This document shows positions 42,257-53,347 of a DNA stretch of 64,000 bases, in pieces. The stretch is from contig JARGXX010000084.1 in assembly GCA_030374765.1 (NCBI GenBank), positions 186,001 to 250,000 on the forward strand, given 5' to 3'. This stretch comes from Agarophyton chilense (Eukaryota > Rhodophyta > Florideophyceae > Gracilariales > Gracilariaceae). The notes under the pieces were generated by a model. It worked only from the letters and a program-made list of their open reading frames with translations, made no database searches and was not told where the DNA came from. Every line of letters starts with the position of its first letter. Position 1 is the first letter of the stretch. Position numbers and translations under genes: made by a program.

Positions 42257-44364
42257 TCACTGGGGCGGCGCAGGAATAACTCCGTCGCCCTCATTGGAAC
42301 CTGCAGGAGCGAAACCGGGATTAGCGTCACCCGAGGAGCCAACTGGACCACCCGAACCGGCCCTAGCGAGCCGAGCACGCTTCTTAGTCGGGGATTCTCC
42401 TGAAGAACTATTATCACCATCGGAAGCCTCCCGATCACTCAAATTGAGACCATACCGGGCATCCAAGTCGGCAGTTACTCTCTGGTACATCGACTGCGCC
42501 TTGTGCTGCAGGATATTGAACATGGCGGTCTTTAGGTCCTGACCCTGTTGGACAACCGCGGCGTAGCGAGCCGAGCGACGCGCCAAGGGGCAGGCTTCCC
42601 TCAGGGCTGTCGCAATGTCCATCGAGGCCATGATACTAACGGTACGGCAGATATGACGGAGATCCGCGGCGGCAGCCGTGACCGAACCAGGAAAATGGAC
42701 TGACGGAGAGGACGGAGCGATTTCGACGCCCCCGGTGGACGTCCGAGCAAGTGCCTCGCCAACAGGACTTTCGGTTTCGACAGAAACCTCACCAGGAGAA
42801 ATAGTCACTTGGGCGTCGGGCGGTTCGTACGGGAGCTCATCTTGAGGAGCAGCGCCCGGAGGAGCTGCAGGAGGGGAACCGGTAGGCACTACAACGGCGG
42901 ACTCAACCGGAGGATGATCGCCCTCCACGGGTAAGACGAAGGGACCTTCACCAAAGGATTCTACGTCGGACATACCAGCAGGAACTAACGGCGCGGCTTC
43001 CACATCAGGCTCGAAGCAAAGAGGATCCAAACCAATGGCCTTCGGATAATAGTCGGGCACATGACTCCTTGGAATGTCCGATGGTTGATTCCTCAAAGGC
43101 TTGGCGGGAGAGGCACGGGCGTCGTCCCAACCCTGCAGATGCAGCGGAGTCGGCGTGAATGAGTCGGTATCTCATTCATACCAAAGGAACCCGGGAGTCT
43201 TGTCCCATTCCACCTGTAGGACATGATCCAAAAAAGCCTCCGTCTCCTCGACGTCGAACTGAGTCCCACGAACGATATTCTGGATGCCCAGGTTCTTTAG
43301 GAAACGGATCATGATGTCCGGGAGTGGGATTAGGTGACCTCGAGGACAGGGTATGTTTTCATCGTACCACACCCTCCAATCCTCCGAACGGAAACTACCA
43401 CGGATTTCGTACTTCGCAGTATCCAGAAAGGCCATAACGGACATCACGCCGAATTCGACGAAGAGCACTTACCAGGACAGCCAGGACCTTCGGTCATGGT
43501 CAGCGCCCATGAGTTGGGACGAGTGGTACGCCAACACGGACGGCGTGGGAACCATAAGGACCAGCGAGACACGCCAATACAGGACCCATTGGTTCTCATC
43601 CGCATGGGGTAGAAAAAGGTACAACGTAAGGCGTTTGTCGGCGCTCACGTCGTGGAACTCCACTCGGTGCCAACAAAAGAAGAACCTAAACGAGTGACGC
43701 AAAGGACCATCGGGCTCGTGCATCTCGTTCCAATGGACCCGGTTGGACATCCACAATAAGTGGTCGTACGGTGGCCGAAAGCACATAAGCGCCAAGAGGT
43801 TGTGACCAGCCGTGGGAGAGCGCACATGAGGTGAGATGAAGTCCGTGTATAGGTCCGAAAGGAGTTTGTTCACCCGGAACTGGTAGTTGGCTTCTTCCTC
43901 GCAGCGGACGTATGTCATTTCCACTTGGACGGTGTGCGACATCGCGTCGCCGAGCGCGGATCCACAAGACAATGCAACCATCAGTTAAACCACGAGACGC
44001 TGCGCGCGTTCTTGCTGCCCCTCCGGAAGTCGGGTATCTTGGCAAACCTTAGGGCGTCGAGATACATGTGGCAAAACCTTTGGTATTCTTCCACTGAGGA
44101 CGGCAGAACGGAATGACGCACTGCCCGCGGGTTTCTTCCGATGGTATGATCATAGTGTTCTCCCTGACGCTCGTAGGCCACTTGGTATCCTGAGGAGCTC
44201 CGCGCTGGGTTGTTTGAGATCATGGTACCGCTGGTTCCAGGGTGGTCTGCCGGAAAATAGATGGGAGAGCCGGTGCAGGCGACATAGTTCGAAGGAAGTA
44301 CGGCGTATCCCGCAGGCTTATAAGGTGATTTTGGCATCGCGCGCAACCAATGGAAAGGTACCAC
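42257..44364 (-). CDS. antisense accessory gene block of the second Gypsy element
   Basis: It lies opposite to gag-pol, between the chromodomain and the right end. The first segment 44364-43981 (127 codons, YDHTIGRNPRAVRH...) ends in TGATGG, where the stop overlaps an ATG that opens the next frame. That frame runs from 43981 to 42257 and is interrupted only by TAA 43471-43469 and TGA 43174-43172. The middle contains EETEAFLDHVLQVEWDKTP, resembling DEAQELIDFIGRVDWAVVP of the other element's antisense gene. The last 279 codons are acidic and Pro-rich, with a helical stretch (SIMASMDIATALREA...) and an NLS-like KKRARLARAG end. No family recognised. Conservation of place, strand and motif supports a real accessory protein. 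Confidence 0.6.
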
Positions 44365-45102
44365 GAGGGAAAGACGAAGTAACGGAGTTGACCCGAACGG
44401 ACTGACAGGCGTGAACCACGGTGGACGAAGCGCGGAGGGTCGCCAAGGGAAGAACGGAGACGAAGGAAGACCCCAATGGACCGTCTCGGCAACGCGACGG
44501 GAGGAATACGCCGGCGATGCCCCTATGGCCAGCGCTCACGGCGCGTGGGAGTTTCAGTCCTTAGGCAAATTAATTGCCCTTCGGCGCCAATAGTCGGCTC
44601 ACACGTCCCCGCATCCCCGCAGGCGGTGACGACGCGACGTACCGTCGCACCCAATGGTACCGGGAGCAATGAAGTTCACGCGTCCCCTGGAGCAGTTATG
44701 AAACAATCTGGACTGCGAGCCGGTAGGGGTAATCGGAAACGAGTGTACCATGCTTATTGGTGTAAGTACCATGTAGCTTTTGGGAGATGTCCTGCTTAGT
44801 TATTTCCAGGCATGAATAGGAACGTGCGTAGGGTAGGGACGACTTGGAAACCAGGGTGAAAACCGTTTTGGTTACTCGCTAATCAGCGCAGACGACAACT
44901 ACAAAAGATTAGGGCTGCTTACCTTTTATTCTTAAGCGTGGCGACAGATCTCTGGTACAAAAGTGAAGCGCAGCTTCGGCTCAACTGTAACGCCAACACT
45001 ATTCTAACCGAAAAAGTAAACAATAAAATAAAAAGTATAGTTATCCATCCACGTCTACGATACGGCTTTTTCATTAACACGAATACGTTTTTCACACCTT
45101 CG
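44365..45102. other. region between antisense block and inverted LTR
   Basis: No ORF of note. It is probably the leader or promoter region of the antisense gene, and it should have held the purine tract of the plus-strand element, which I cannot find. Confidence 0.35.
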
Positions 45103-45481
45103 TGTAACGCAATGACGGGTTCAGTCAGCGCACGGGTCTCGACCGGTGGTAGCGTGGTAGAGCGGGTCCTAAGGTTCGAATCTTTGACGGCGGCACTCCC
45201 AGAGTACTTGGTGCAATGGGATGGCGATTACTGCGTAGTCCTACAGGTGGGAGCTACGGAAACGATGCCTTGAAGACCATAGGGTGGAACTAATATACCA
45301 AAGAGGGTTATTTAGTACCCTTACGGTGCCTACCGTACTCTAAGGGAGATGCGTCACTCGAGCCAAATAAATAGTCCTGGCGAGGCGCTGAGATATCCCT
45401 GGCGCTTTAATGCTAATCTATTACACTAATTAAAATAAGTTAATAACCTACATGAGTCTACCTGAGGTCGACCCGTCCACG
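45103..45481 (-). repeat. inverted LTR copy at the right end
   Basis: It aligns to the left LTR only as its reverse complement (by eye roughly 80 percent), over the full length. It has no purine tract on either side and no primer-binding site next to its inner end. A normal LTR retrotransposon has direct LTRs, so this is a rearranged end. Confidence 0.85.
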
Positions 45482-46120
45482 TGTCATATGCAAGCTTCAG
45501 GGCCCGGCAGCTGACAGGGCTCAACCGTCATCATCGCTCCTTCACATCGACCGACGAAGAGGATCTTTCAACGTGGAGGAAGTACGATGAAAAGGCTAGA
45601 GCTATCATCGGACTTAGCCTTAATGACGATCATTTGGATCACGGCAGGACACTGAACGTGCCGCAGATATGTGGAGGCCGATTCCCGATATGTTTTAGCG
45701 CAAGACTTTACTCAACCAAATCAACGCGAGACGTTCTTTCTACACCGCCATGATGCGTGACGAAGAGAAAAAGCTACAGTTTATCAATAGGGTTCGAGAT
45801 CTTGCGGCGGACCTGAAAAGCATGGACGTCATCGTTGAGGAGGAAGACATTGCCATGGCTAATCTGTGTGGACTGCCTGAACGCTTTGAGCACTGGATTG
45901 TTACAATCGATACTACCTTAGGTGAACTTTCACTCACTCTCGTATTCGTCAAGAGTCGTTTGCAGCAAGAAGAGTAGCGTATGATGGATCGCACGAAAGC
46001 TGAATCTGTACATGAAGCCACTTTGGTGTGCAGAAACCTGCGATGGAAGTCGATGGTGTGTCATTATTGTGGCAAAAAGGGTCATTAGAGGAAATGCTTC
46101 AAGAAGAAACGTGATTAGAC
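45482..46120 (+). pseudogene. gag: Copia gag with zinc knuckle
   Basis: WRKYDEKARAIIGLSL is the start of a Copia gag domain. Further helices, including VRDLAADLKSMDVIVEEEDIA and LCGLPERFEHW, appear in other frames. The CCHC knuckle reads CHYCGKKGH, then an in-frame TAG (46086-46088), then RKCFKKK, so it is broken inside the zinc site. Confidence 0.75.
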
Positions 46121-46229
46121 CAACAACGATCAAGAAGCATCTGCTCACACAAGTGTTCACACCGCTCTCTGCGACGAGGGCGGCCAGGGCAAGGGTGATT
46201 CCGATTTTGTTTGTCTCATTGCAACCAAT

Positions 46230-46541
46230 TTGCCGAAGGCCACCAATAGCCAGTGGATCGTGAACTCTGGCGCAACTGCCTACATGACTCATGACAAATC
46301 AATGATTCAGTCATATGAGAACAAAATGTCTTCAGGTGTTAGTATTGACAATGATTGCAAACTTGAGTCTTTTGGACAAGGGTGTGTTGAGCTAGACCTG
46401 GCAGTTGATGGTTCGAAGCGCATGTGCGGACTCAACCAAGATGTGCACGTACCTGGTTCAAGATACCACCTATTGTCAGTTTCAGCAATGTGTGACATGG
46501 GAGCGCATTTTGTGTTTAACAGGCTTTATGTAAGTGTATAA
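46230..46541 (+). pseudogene. pol: Copia protease, catalytic Asp replaced by Asn
   Basis: A 103-codon open segment with WIVNSGATAYMTHD, where WILDSGAT is usual; the catalytic Asp is Asn (codon at 46263). Then VPGSRYHLLSVSAMCDMG, the standard continuation of Copia protease. Inactive as written. Confidence 0.82.
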
Positions 46542-47498
46542 AAGGGCTCCGAACTCATTGCTCAAGGCCGTCGCATCAAAAGGCTATACCACCTTCGCAC
46601 TGCTTATAATCAGCTCTCACATTGAGAAACCGCACTTCTGTTCGACTTATCACTGTGGCACGCTAGAATGGCTCATGAAAATGAAGATTGTATCCGGTAA
46701 CTGGCTCGCAATGGTGTTGTATCTGGCTTTAATATGAACTTGAAGCAGAAAATGGATTTCTGTGACTCCTGTGTTGTAGGCAAAGCTACGTGCGCTCCGA
46801 CTCCCAAGCAACGAGGGAGGAACGCGCAACAAAGCTCTTGGAAGTGGTTCACTCTGACGTTTCTGTTCCGATAGAGCTCCATTACTTGGGAGGCTCGCGT
46901 TATTTTGTCGCATTCATCGATGACTATAGTGGGTACTGCTCCCTTTAAATGCTCAAGACTAAAGATGAGGTGTTTTGGATGTTCATGAAGTGGCTCAAAT
47001 TCATTCAAAACCAAGACGGGAACAGAAATCAAAATCGTCACCGCACGTGAAAATGTGCTACCGGCATTACGCACAGACAACTGGAGTGACGATTTTTCTC
47101 GAAAGTTCTCTGCAGAAATAGAACGTCTTGGTGTTGAGCATCAGCGAACTGTGCCGTACAATCCATAGCGGAATAGGCTGGCCGAAAGGTTCAACCGAAC
47201 ACTCATGGACATGGCTCGCTCTATGCTACACCATAAGAACCTTCCTCATACATTTTGGGTGGAAGCAGTGAATTTTGAGGTGTATGTTCGAAACAGAGTC
47301 ACTTGCAAAGCATTGCCGAGTGAGGTGAAAACATTTGAGCTGTGGAGTAGACGGAAGCCTGATCTGAGCAATCTGCGAGTCTTTGGAAGCAAGTTCTGGT
47401 GCAAGGTGGTGTACAACAAGCTGAAGAAATTAGAGAGGCGCGCTCAGGAAGCTGTCTTTTTCGGATACACTGCTGGATCGTACGGATATAAGCTGTGA
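46542..47498 (+). pseudogene. pol: Copia integrase
   Basis: Fragments in several frames: a pre-integrase zinc region ending CDSCVVGKA, then FVAFIDDYSGYC, LRTDNWSDDFS (catalytic Asp), and the Glu-containing NRLAERFNRTLMDMARSML after a TAG. The last 97 codons (47205-47498) are intact and include LRVFGSKFWCKV and EAVFFGYTAGSYGYKL. Confidence 0.8.
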
Positions 47499-47499
47499 G

Positions 47500-48658
47500 A
47501 AATGAACAGGAAGAAAGTGATCGTGTCACGAGATGTAAGGTTTAAAGAGCCGAACTGGACGGATGACAAGTTTCACAGTTTTGATAAATCCGACTTTATG
47601 AATGTTAAAGCTCCAGGTGAGTATGATTTGAATGAACTCGAAAACTCTTCCACAGTTTTTCCCCGGTACAAGAGGATCCCTTCACACCGACAACAGTATT
47701 TGACGAAGCACCCGATCTTGAGACAGCCGAATCACCAGTGGTAGAACTCGTTGCTTCCCCCGAACAAGAGACATGTGAAGTGCAACGTTTCACGCGTGAA
47801 CGGAAAAAGACAGCGCCTTGATGGCGCGAAACCGCTCTGCTCACTGCCAGCGACGAGATTCCCTCGTCACATCGTGATGCAATGTCACGTGCCCATGCAA
47901 AGGAGTGGACAAAGGCAATGAACAGTGAATTCAAATCGTTGATGTAACATGATACGTGGAACTTGGTGCTGAGGCCTGCAGACAACAATGTGATATCTTC
48001 CAGGTGGGTATTTGTGCAGAAGTATGAAAGCGGGCTAAATGGTGAGCCTACCGTGTGTTACAAGGCATGTGTGGTTGCCTGAGGGTTTCTACATATCGAG
48101 GGTGTAGACGTTTTTGAAATGTATGCACGTGTAGTTAAGTTCACGTCTGTCAGGATGATTCTTTCCATAAGCCCATTTGAAAACTATCACCTGCATCAGA
48201 TGGATATGAAGACTGCTTTTCTAAATGGTGACCTCGAGGAGATTGTGTACATGGAGCAACCGGAAGGATTCGTCGAGCCTGGAAGTGAGAACCTTGTGTG
48301 ACAGTTGAAGAAAGCCATCTACGGTTTGCGACAAGCACCAAGGCAATGGCATGCCAAAATATTTTCGTTCCTTTTCATTGAGATGAATCTGAAGCCCAAC
48401 GACGCTGATGAGTGTATGTACACCGGAGAGATACTTGGAGAGATAGTGATCATTACTGTTTACGCGGGGACTTGCTTATGGCCAGTCCAAGTATGAAGAC
48501 AGTGAATCGTGTCAAGGATGAACTATCAAACCGTTTTCGCAGGAAAGACCTCAATGAAGTTCGCATTGTACTCGGGTTTGAGATTCACCGTGACCGATCC
48601 AAACGACTGTTTTCTCTCTCACAGTTTTCTCACCCGCGCAAGGACTCGGAATAGTTTG
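47500..48658 (+). pseudogene. pol: Copia reverse transcriptase
   Basis: RWVFVQKYESGLNG, then (after a stop) KFTSVRMILSI, HQMDMKTAFLNGDLEEIVYM and KKAIYGLRQAPRQWHAK are typical Copia RT blocks. The YVDD catalytic box is damaged: in the frame that continues (DLLMASPSMKTV) it reads Arg-Gly-Asp, and the upstream frame reads through it as YAGT, so there is both substitution and frameshift. Further stops occur at 48300-48302 and elsewhere. Confidence 0.8.
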
Positions 48659-48659
48659 G

Positions 48660-49400
48660 TATGTTACAATCTAAGCCAGTAAATACTCCCATGGATTCCG
48701 CTGTTGACGTTATTCAGTGTCTCGAGCTTGTGGAGGATGTACCGTACCGCCAGGCGATTGGTTGCCTGATGTATCTTTCTGTTGAAACTCGGCCTAACGT
48801 ATCGTGTGCAGTGTCAAAATTAGCAAAGTATATTGGGAAACCTGGATAGATTCATTGGAAGGCTGTCAACCGTGTTCTGCGCTATTTCAATGGCACGTAT
48901 TCATTTGGACTCACTTATGGCTCTGCTGCAGGCATTCAGCTGTATGGGTATGTGGACTCGGACTGGGCAGGTGATACTTTAACGCGTATGTCAACTACTG
49001 GATATGTGTTCATGATGTGTGGTGCTCCGATGTCTTGGAGCTCTCGGCAAGAAAAAGTGGTCACGCTGTCTAGCGCTGAGGCTGAGTATGTGAGTCTGTG
49101 TTCTGGGAGAAAGGAGGCGATATGGATGACACGTCTGCGGAGTGGCATTGGGAACGCAAGTGTTTTAAATGTGAACAATTCTGTAAAGGTAATGGTTGAA
49201 CCCACGCCTGTGTATGTGGACAACCAAGGCTGCATCCACCTTGCCCAAAACGGGGTGGTGAATAAGCGTACTAAGCACATCGATAATTGTTTTCACTTCA
49301 CCAGGGAGACATCGCGCGAAAAGAGGGTGCAGTTGTAGTTTTCCTCCACAAGTGACATGATTGCCGATTTGTTGACGAAGCCACTCGGTCGTGTGAAGCT
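48660..49400 (+). pseudogene. pol: Copia RNase H
   Basis: PYRQAIGCLMYLS and GYVDSDWAGDTLTRMSTTGY with WSSRQEKVVTLSSAEAEYVSL are diagnostic of Copia RNase H. A VYVDNQGCIHLAQN block and the HIDNCFHFTRE tail follow. It carries a stop near 48847-48849 and ends about 49338, with related sequence beyond the stop. Confidence 0.82.
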
Positions 49401-49466
49401 TCAGAAGTTCCGTGGTGAAATTAGGTTGGTATTCCTAAACGCTTGAAGTCAGTGAAAGAGGGCGGG

Positions 49467-49969
49467 TTTCGGATATTGGATGAGTGATGAATGCTGTCAT
49501 TGTAATTGGTGGAAAGGTAGTAAGAGTCTGCCGTATACACGTGTCCATATGCATTAGTTGTACTATTGTGCAAAGTGTGCATGCTCTTCACATCTTATGT
49601 CGTACACATAGTACAGACCGTATGGAATGTTTTGGAAGAGTTGACACGCTGTTTTGTGTATTACAGAAGGCATGCAGTGTTTTACTGGAACAGGATCGTG
49701 CATGGAGAAGAGTTACACTTAATATGTGCAGGCACGAAGAATTTGTGCCCACGTCAGTGTAATGGTGTATTTAGCACTGTTGTACCTTGCTGTAGTATGT
49801 TAACGTGAATCTGGATTAGAGTTTATTGCCATGTTTGAATATGATTTGTTGTATTGAATCTCCCCGGTTTGTAGTCTAGCGTTTACGTGAGCTGGAGGTT
49901 AGATAGCTGTCGGAGATAAGCAGTATATAAGTCGAAGTTCGATAATCTCCAAATACAGGGTATCACACA
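49467..49969 (+). repeat. 3' LTR of the Copia element
   Basis: It begins just after the purine tract and ends near TATCACACA, where the downstream repeat block starts. It contains a TATA-like sequence (CAGTATATAAG, about 49920). No partner LTR was found upstream, so the exact ends are inferred. Confidence 0.55.
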
Positions 49970-50517
49970 GGCCTCAACTTCTGCCTGTTTATCCAAGAAA
50001 ACATGGATTTAGTTTTCACTTTTCCCACTTCCTCCTTGTCCCGCAATTTCAGCACCATCAAAACCCTGTTTCCTCCGCAACGCAACTCAACCGGTAGCAT
50101 TCCCCGCACAGATTCTCCCACAACCGACATCTTGGTCACCCCTATGTTCACACATGCGTCATCAACGTATCTCTCATATGCGCAGAAAATCCAAGGGCGG
50201 CTGTTGGTCGCGCTGCACCTATCTTCGGGCTCTCCAGCGCGCGGGCCCGAAATTGAAACGTACCGTCTCCAAAACGACCAACACTTTCAACCCTGTTTCA
50301 TACATATCAACAAAGCACCTGTGCTCATTTGCCGGTATATGAAAACGCCAAACAACAAACGAGCCTCAACTCCGATTACTTGCTTTCCCGACGCCAAAAC
50401 GTTCCCCCTTCTGCTCATGTACTTGACTCCTATCAGTCCTTTTGAAACGTATATCGTCCGCCGGTTGCGCGGCGAAAACTGTTTCCCGTTGAAAGTGTAA
50501 ACAATGGAAGCATACAT
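49970..50517 (+). repeat. block A, uninterrupted copy (empty insertion site)
   Basis: It matches 53977-54328 joined to 56744-56990. The junction here reads AGCACCTGTGCTCA with a single ACCTG, whereas in the array the LTR element sits between two ACCTG copies. This is the pre-insertion state. Confidence 0.88.
50003..50500 (+). CDS. block A ORF, 165 residues, unknown
   Basis: Intact from ATG 50003 (MDLVFTFPTSSLSRN...) to the stop at 50500. It contains a Ser/Thr-rich first third, a middle with YLSYAQKIQGRLLVALHLSSG, and a C-terminal TYIVRRLRGENCFPLKV. No family recognised. The minus strand is also nearly open across the block (one stop), so the coding strand is uncertain; plus is preferred because of the ATG and lack of stops. 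In the array copies the LTR element interrupts it after HINKAPVL. It could be a gene carried by the Helitron-derived unit. Confidence 0.35.
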   Translation: MDLVFTFPTSSLSRNFSTIKTLFPPQRNSTGSIPRTDSPTTDILVTPMFTHASSTYLSYAQKIQGRLLVALHLSSGSPARGPEIETYRLQNDQHFQPCFIHINKAPVLICRYMKTPNNKRASTPITCFPDAKTFPLLLMYLTPISPFETYIVRRLRGENCFPLKV

Positions 50518-50546
50518 GAAACCTTTTAGTTCAGTAATAAAAAGCC

Positions 50547-52607
50547 CTAGGCGCGTTGGAAGTGAAGCGCCATGTCCTGCACGTTAAGAACGCAATCCAT
50601 TGTGAAACGGCTGACGTCACGCGCACTTGCGGCGAAATTCATTCCATCTAGGAGTCCACGGAGATACGGCCACGGCGCGTGCAGCAGAGCCTCCTTCAAA
50701 AACATTTGGTTAGCCACGAACCACTCGCAAAGCTTTGTAGTTGGTGTTCCTCGAGCTGCAGCACCCCTTCCATCACATTCTCGGAAGAACACCGTATGAT
50801 GATGCTTTAAGTGAACGTCTAGTCGCAAGAGAGATGGGTGGCGGTCCACAATGTCGAAGGAATACAACTGCCACACCGCCTCGGAAGCTGACACGTATCT
50901 AGGATCCTAATAGTTGCTGATCTCTTTGTATCGACCATTTGCTGCTGCAATTTCCATAGTGACTAGATACTATCCTTTGCAAACGTATTTGAAAAGGTAC
51001 TTGATTTCTTCGCCTCAAGAGACGCACAACTCGGCATTCATTTGACATGCCATCTTGCGAAGTAGATTCGGGCTGTACAGGACGACCTAAGAATTATACA
51101 GCGAGACAACACATCATTGACGGTAAGTACAGACTTTGTCCTGCAATGACTCACCGCCACCTTCGGGAGAACAACGACGATAGGAGATGTAATGCCCGCT
51201 CTCAGTGCGACAAGTCTCGGCGTTGAACACCTTCGGGAAGTATATCTTGCAGACTCCTTCATCCTTTCAGGGCGCAGATTGGTTATCAGAGCCACAGGGC
51301 GTATGAACCATGTTCTTCAAAACTAACTCGCGAAGAGTTGGGTCGGTTGGGGGCGGGATATCTGTGGAAATGACTTCGTCAACGTTCTCCGCAAAAAGAA
51401 GTCTGTGTTGAGAGCTAGAGTCCAAGAAGAAAATGATGTGAGCATGCGGAAAATCTCTCTTCTGGAACTCAACGACCCACAGATGGGCTGCTACGGTACC
51501 AAAGTATTTCTCCTCAATGGTGAAGGCCATCAAAGCCTTGAGAGTTAGGCGAAACACTCGCGCACATAAATCGGGCCTGTCCTATAGTAACAGTGGGGTT
51601 AATGCTAGAGTTTCAGCGGCCCCTGTTGACCCAGTTGGCCCTCGCTGAGTCCATGGATAGCACTGTATTGTAGGCCCGGATCTCATATCGGAAGTGTGTC
51701 GCCCGAGGTCCAGCGTAAGTCAAGACCTGGCAAAGTAGATGAGGGGGATCCGCAAGAGGAGGAAAGGACCGGGCGCCCTTGTTGCAGATGGTTCCGGAAA
51801 GAGGGTTGGTGCTCGACCTACTGACAACACGCTCATCTCGAAAGGGCAACGCATTGCAGGAGCGACACGGAAAGTCCATGGAACTAAGGTCAAGATATGA
51901 AGAGGACTCTTCTTCGTGCTCATCGAACAATGTGCGGGGCACTTGTTGAGTGGTTCTAACATAGCTCAGCCGGTGTTGTCGATCACGAGTGCGCTCCTGG
52001 CTTCTAGACTGACGAATTGAAACTCTGTTGGCTTCATTTCTTCCAACTGAGTAGGAGTTTCTTCCAAAGTACATGTCTCGCGAATTAGCTCTCTGTTGGC
52101 CTCATTCGTTGCAGTATGAGTAGGGGTATCTTCCAAAGCCCGAGTCTCGCGCACTGCATCGCTTTTGGCCTCATTTCTTACAAAATGAGTAGGAGTGTTT
52201 CCCAAAGCCCGGGCCCCGCGCATGTTGGCTCGACTAGGTGTGTCCTGTTCTGCTCTAGAACGACACGTAGCATCTCAGTTGGCACTAAGGTAAGTTCGGC
52301 GCTCGGGAGTTGTTTGAGATGCCCTCACATCACGCATAGCAGAGCAAATAGCTGCTTGGCATGCTGATTGGACAGATGGGATCTGCTGTGCTCTTGCTGC
52401 CTAGGATATAGTACGTAAAGCGTCAAGTCTTGTAATTCGTTGTTCCTCCGTTTCTTGCGATCTTCCTTGCCGCGAACGATCCCGGTCTATCGCTTGCGTT
52501 GTCTGGCGGTGGGTCTCGCTTTGCCGTGCACACCGGATTCCCGCGCGTTCTCGATGGTGACTCCTGCGCTCTTGACCCTGTTCTGCCGTCTCATTTGGTC
52601 GTCTCAC
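50547..52607 (-). pseudogene. Helitron Rep gene, decayed (array copy 1)
   Basis: Read from 52607 downward. First come Arg/Glu/Thr-rich 14-residue-type repeats (RRPNETAEQGQER..., ALEDTPTHTATNEANRELIRE) typical of Helitron N-termini, with TAG 52403-52401 and a further TGA. A shifted frame follows with FPCRSCNALPFRDERV and FPPLADPPHLLCQVL. The Rep HUH motif is in VVEFQKRDFPHAHIIFFL (about 51476-51423), then MVHTPCGSDNQ. Finally KYLFKYVCKG and RYVSASEAVWQLYSFDI...RLDVHL. HUH Rep nicks and rejoins DNA in rolling-circle transposition. Several stops and shifts disable it. No Pif1-type helicase domain follows within the unit. Confidence 0.82.
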
Positions 52608-52619
52608 AGGTGAAAGTTC

Positions 52620-53340
52620 ACCCTATTGTCTTCTGCGAGCTTCGGTGGCGTCGCTGTAAGGTACGTTTGGAATAGAATCGCTAAGAAACCCTGTGAAAAC
52701 ACCCCTAAAAGTGCCCTACCTTGGAGCAACGGCGGCAGCATCGCCAAAAATAATATTAATACTGTGTTACTTATGAAACCGGGCCTGAGCGTATAATACG
52801 CAATTTCAAGCAATAACAATAAGAATATACTATTGGTTCACAACAGCAAGGGTTGGTCAAGTACTGTGAGTTCCTTTCCACGCAATGCAGTGATCCATCA
52901 CGATGGCAGTCTTTGCAAAAATACTTCGTTCAGCAGTAAGATCGTCTGCGAGGGAGTGAGACTGCAATAGAAATATTTAAAAATATTATGCCACCATATA
53001 ATAAAAATCTTTATTAATAATATTTTAAAGCATTCAAAACCTAATCATAAATAACTTCCTGTTTTTTCCAATGCCGTATGTTCTTCAGAATTTCTTTCCA
53101 CAGTCCAATCTTCTTAATATGGACCTTCTCTAAATAATAAGGACTTGCGATTGTTTTCCGTGAAGAAATGTGTTCCAGAAGAGGATCCGCAGCACGCTCG
53201 CAGGAAGCTGATCAGGCTCGCTGGAAGTGCGTGGAGCATGTTATTACACGTGTAAGTGTATAAGGATAGGAAAGCTCTGCAGAGTAGGGGAAACGAAATG
53301 CTTAAGGAAAGAAGACGACGGAGCAGGTAGCAAAGGAAAA
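52620..53340. other. AT-rich spacer of block B, no gene seen
   Basis: It lies upstream of the Helitron Rep remnant, contains A/T-rich stretches such as AAATATTTAAAAATATTA, and is repeated at 59093-59813. I see no gene. Confidence 0.4.
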
Positions 53341-53347
53341 GGGACGG

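Larger units (their letters stand above)
34945..45481 (+). mobile_element. second, older Ty3/Gypsy chromovirus with inverted right LTR
   Basis: Sense strand is plus. A 378-bp LTR (34945-35322) is followed by a primer-binding site, gag, zinc-knuckle region, protease, RT, RNase H, integrase and chromodomain. A minus-strand accessory block follows at 42257-44364, and then a second LTR copy at 45103-45481 in the opposite orientation. No matching target duplication flanks it. gag-pol has many in-frame stops, and the LTR copies differ at many positions, so it is old and inactive. The order of parts matches the element at 14593-25649. Confidence 0.85.
45482..49969 (+). mobile_element. 5'-truncated, decayed Ty1/Copia element
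   Basis: Plus-strand order is gag, CCHC knuckle, protease, integrase, RT, RNase H, which is the Copia order (integrase before RT). The left part starts inside gag directly at the end of the inverted Gypsy LTR, and no 5' LTR was found. The right end has a purine tract (GTGAAAGAGGGCGGG, about 49452-49466) and a 3' LTR. Many stops and frame changes are present. Confidence 0.85.

Noticed and set aside
43400..43475. Splice donor TGGTAAGT at the TAA of the second antisense block
   Set aside because: The sequence after it continues as protein-like, with similarity to the other element's antisense gene, so treating it as intron would remove conserved coding sequence.
34945..45481. DIRS-type element, because of inverted terminal repeats
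   Set aside because: Pol contains a Ty3/Gypsy integrase with HHCC and Asp-Asp residues and a chromodomain, there is no tyrosine recombinase, and the left LTR has a normal primer-binding site.
49963..50517. Helitron helicase on the minus strand of block A
   Set aside because: The minus strand is almost open, but I could find no Walker or other Pif1 helicase motifs.
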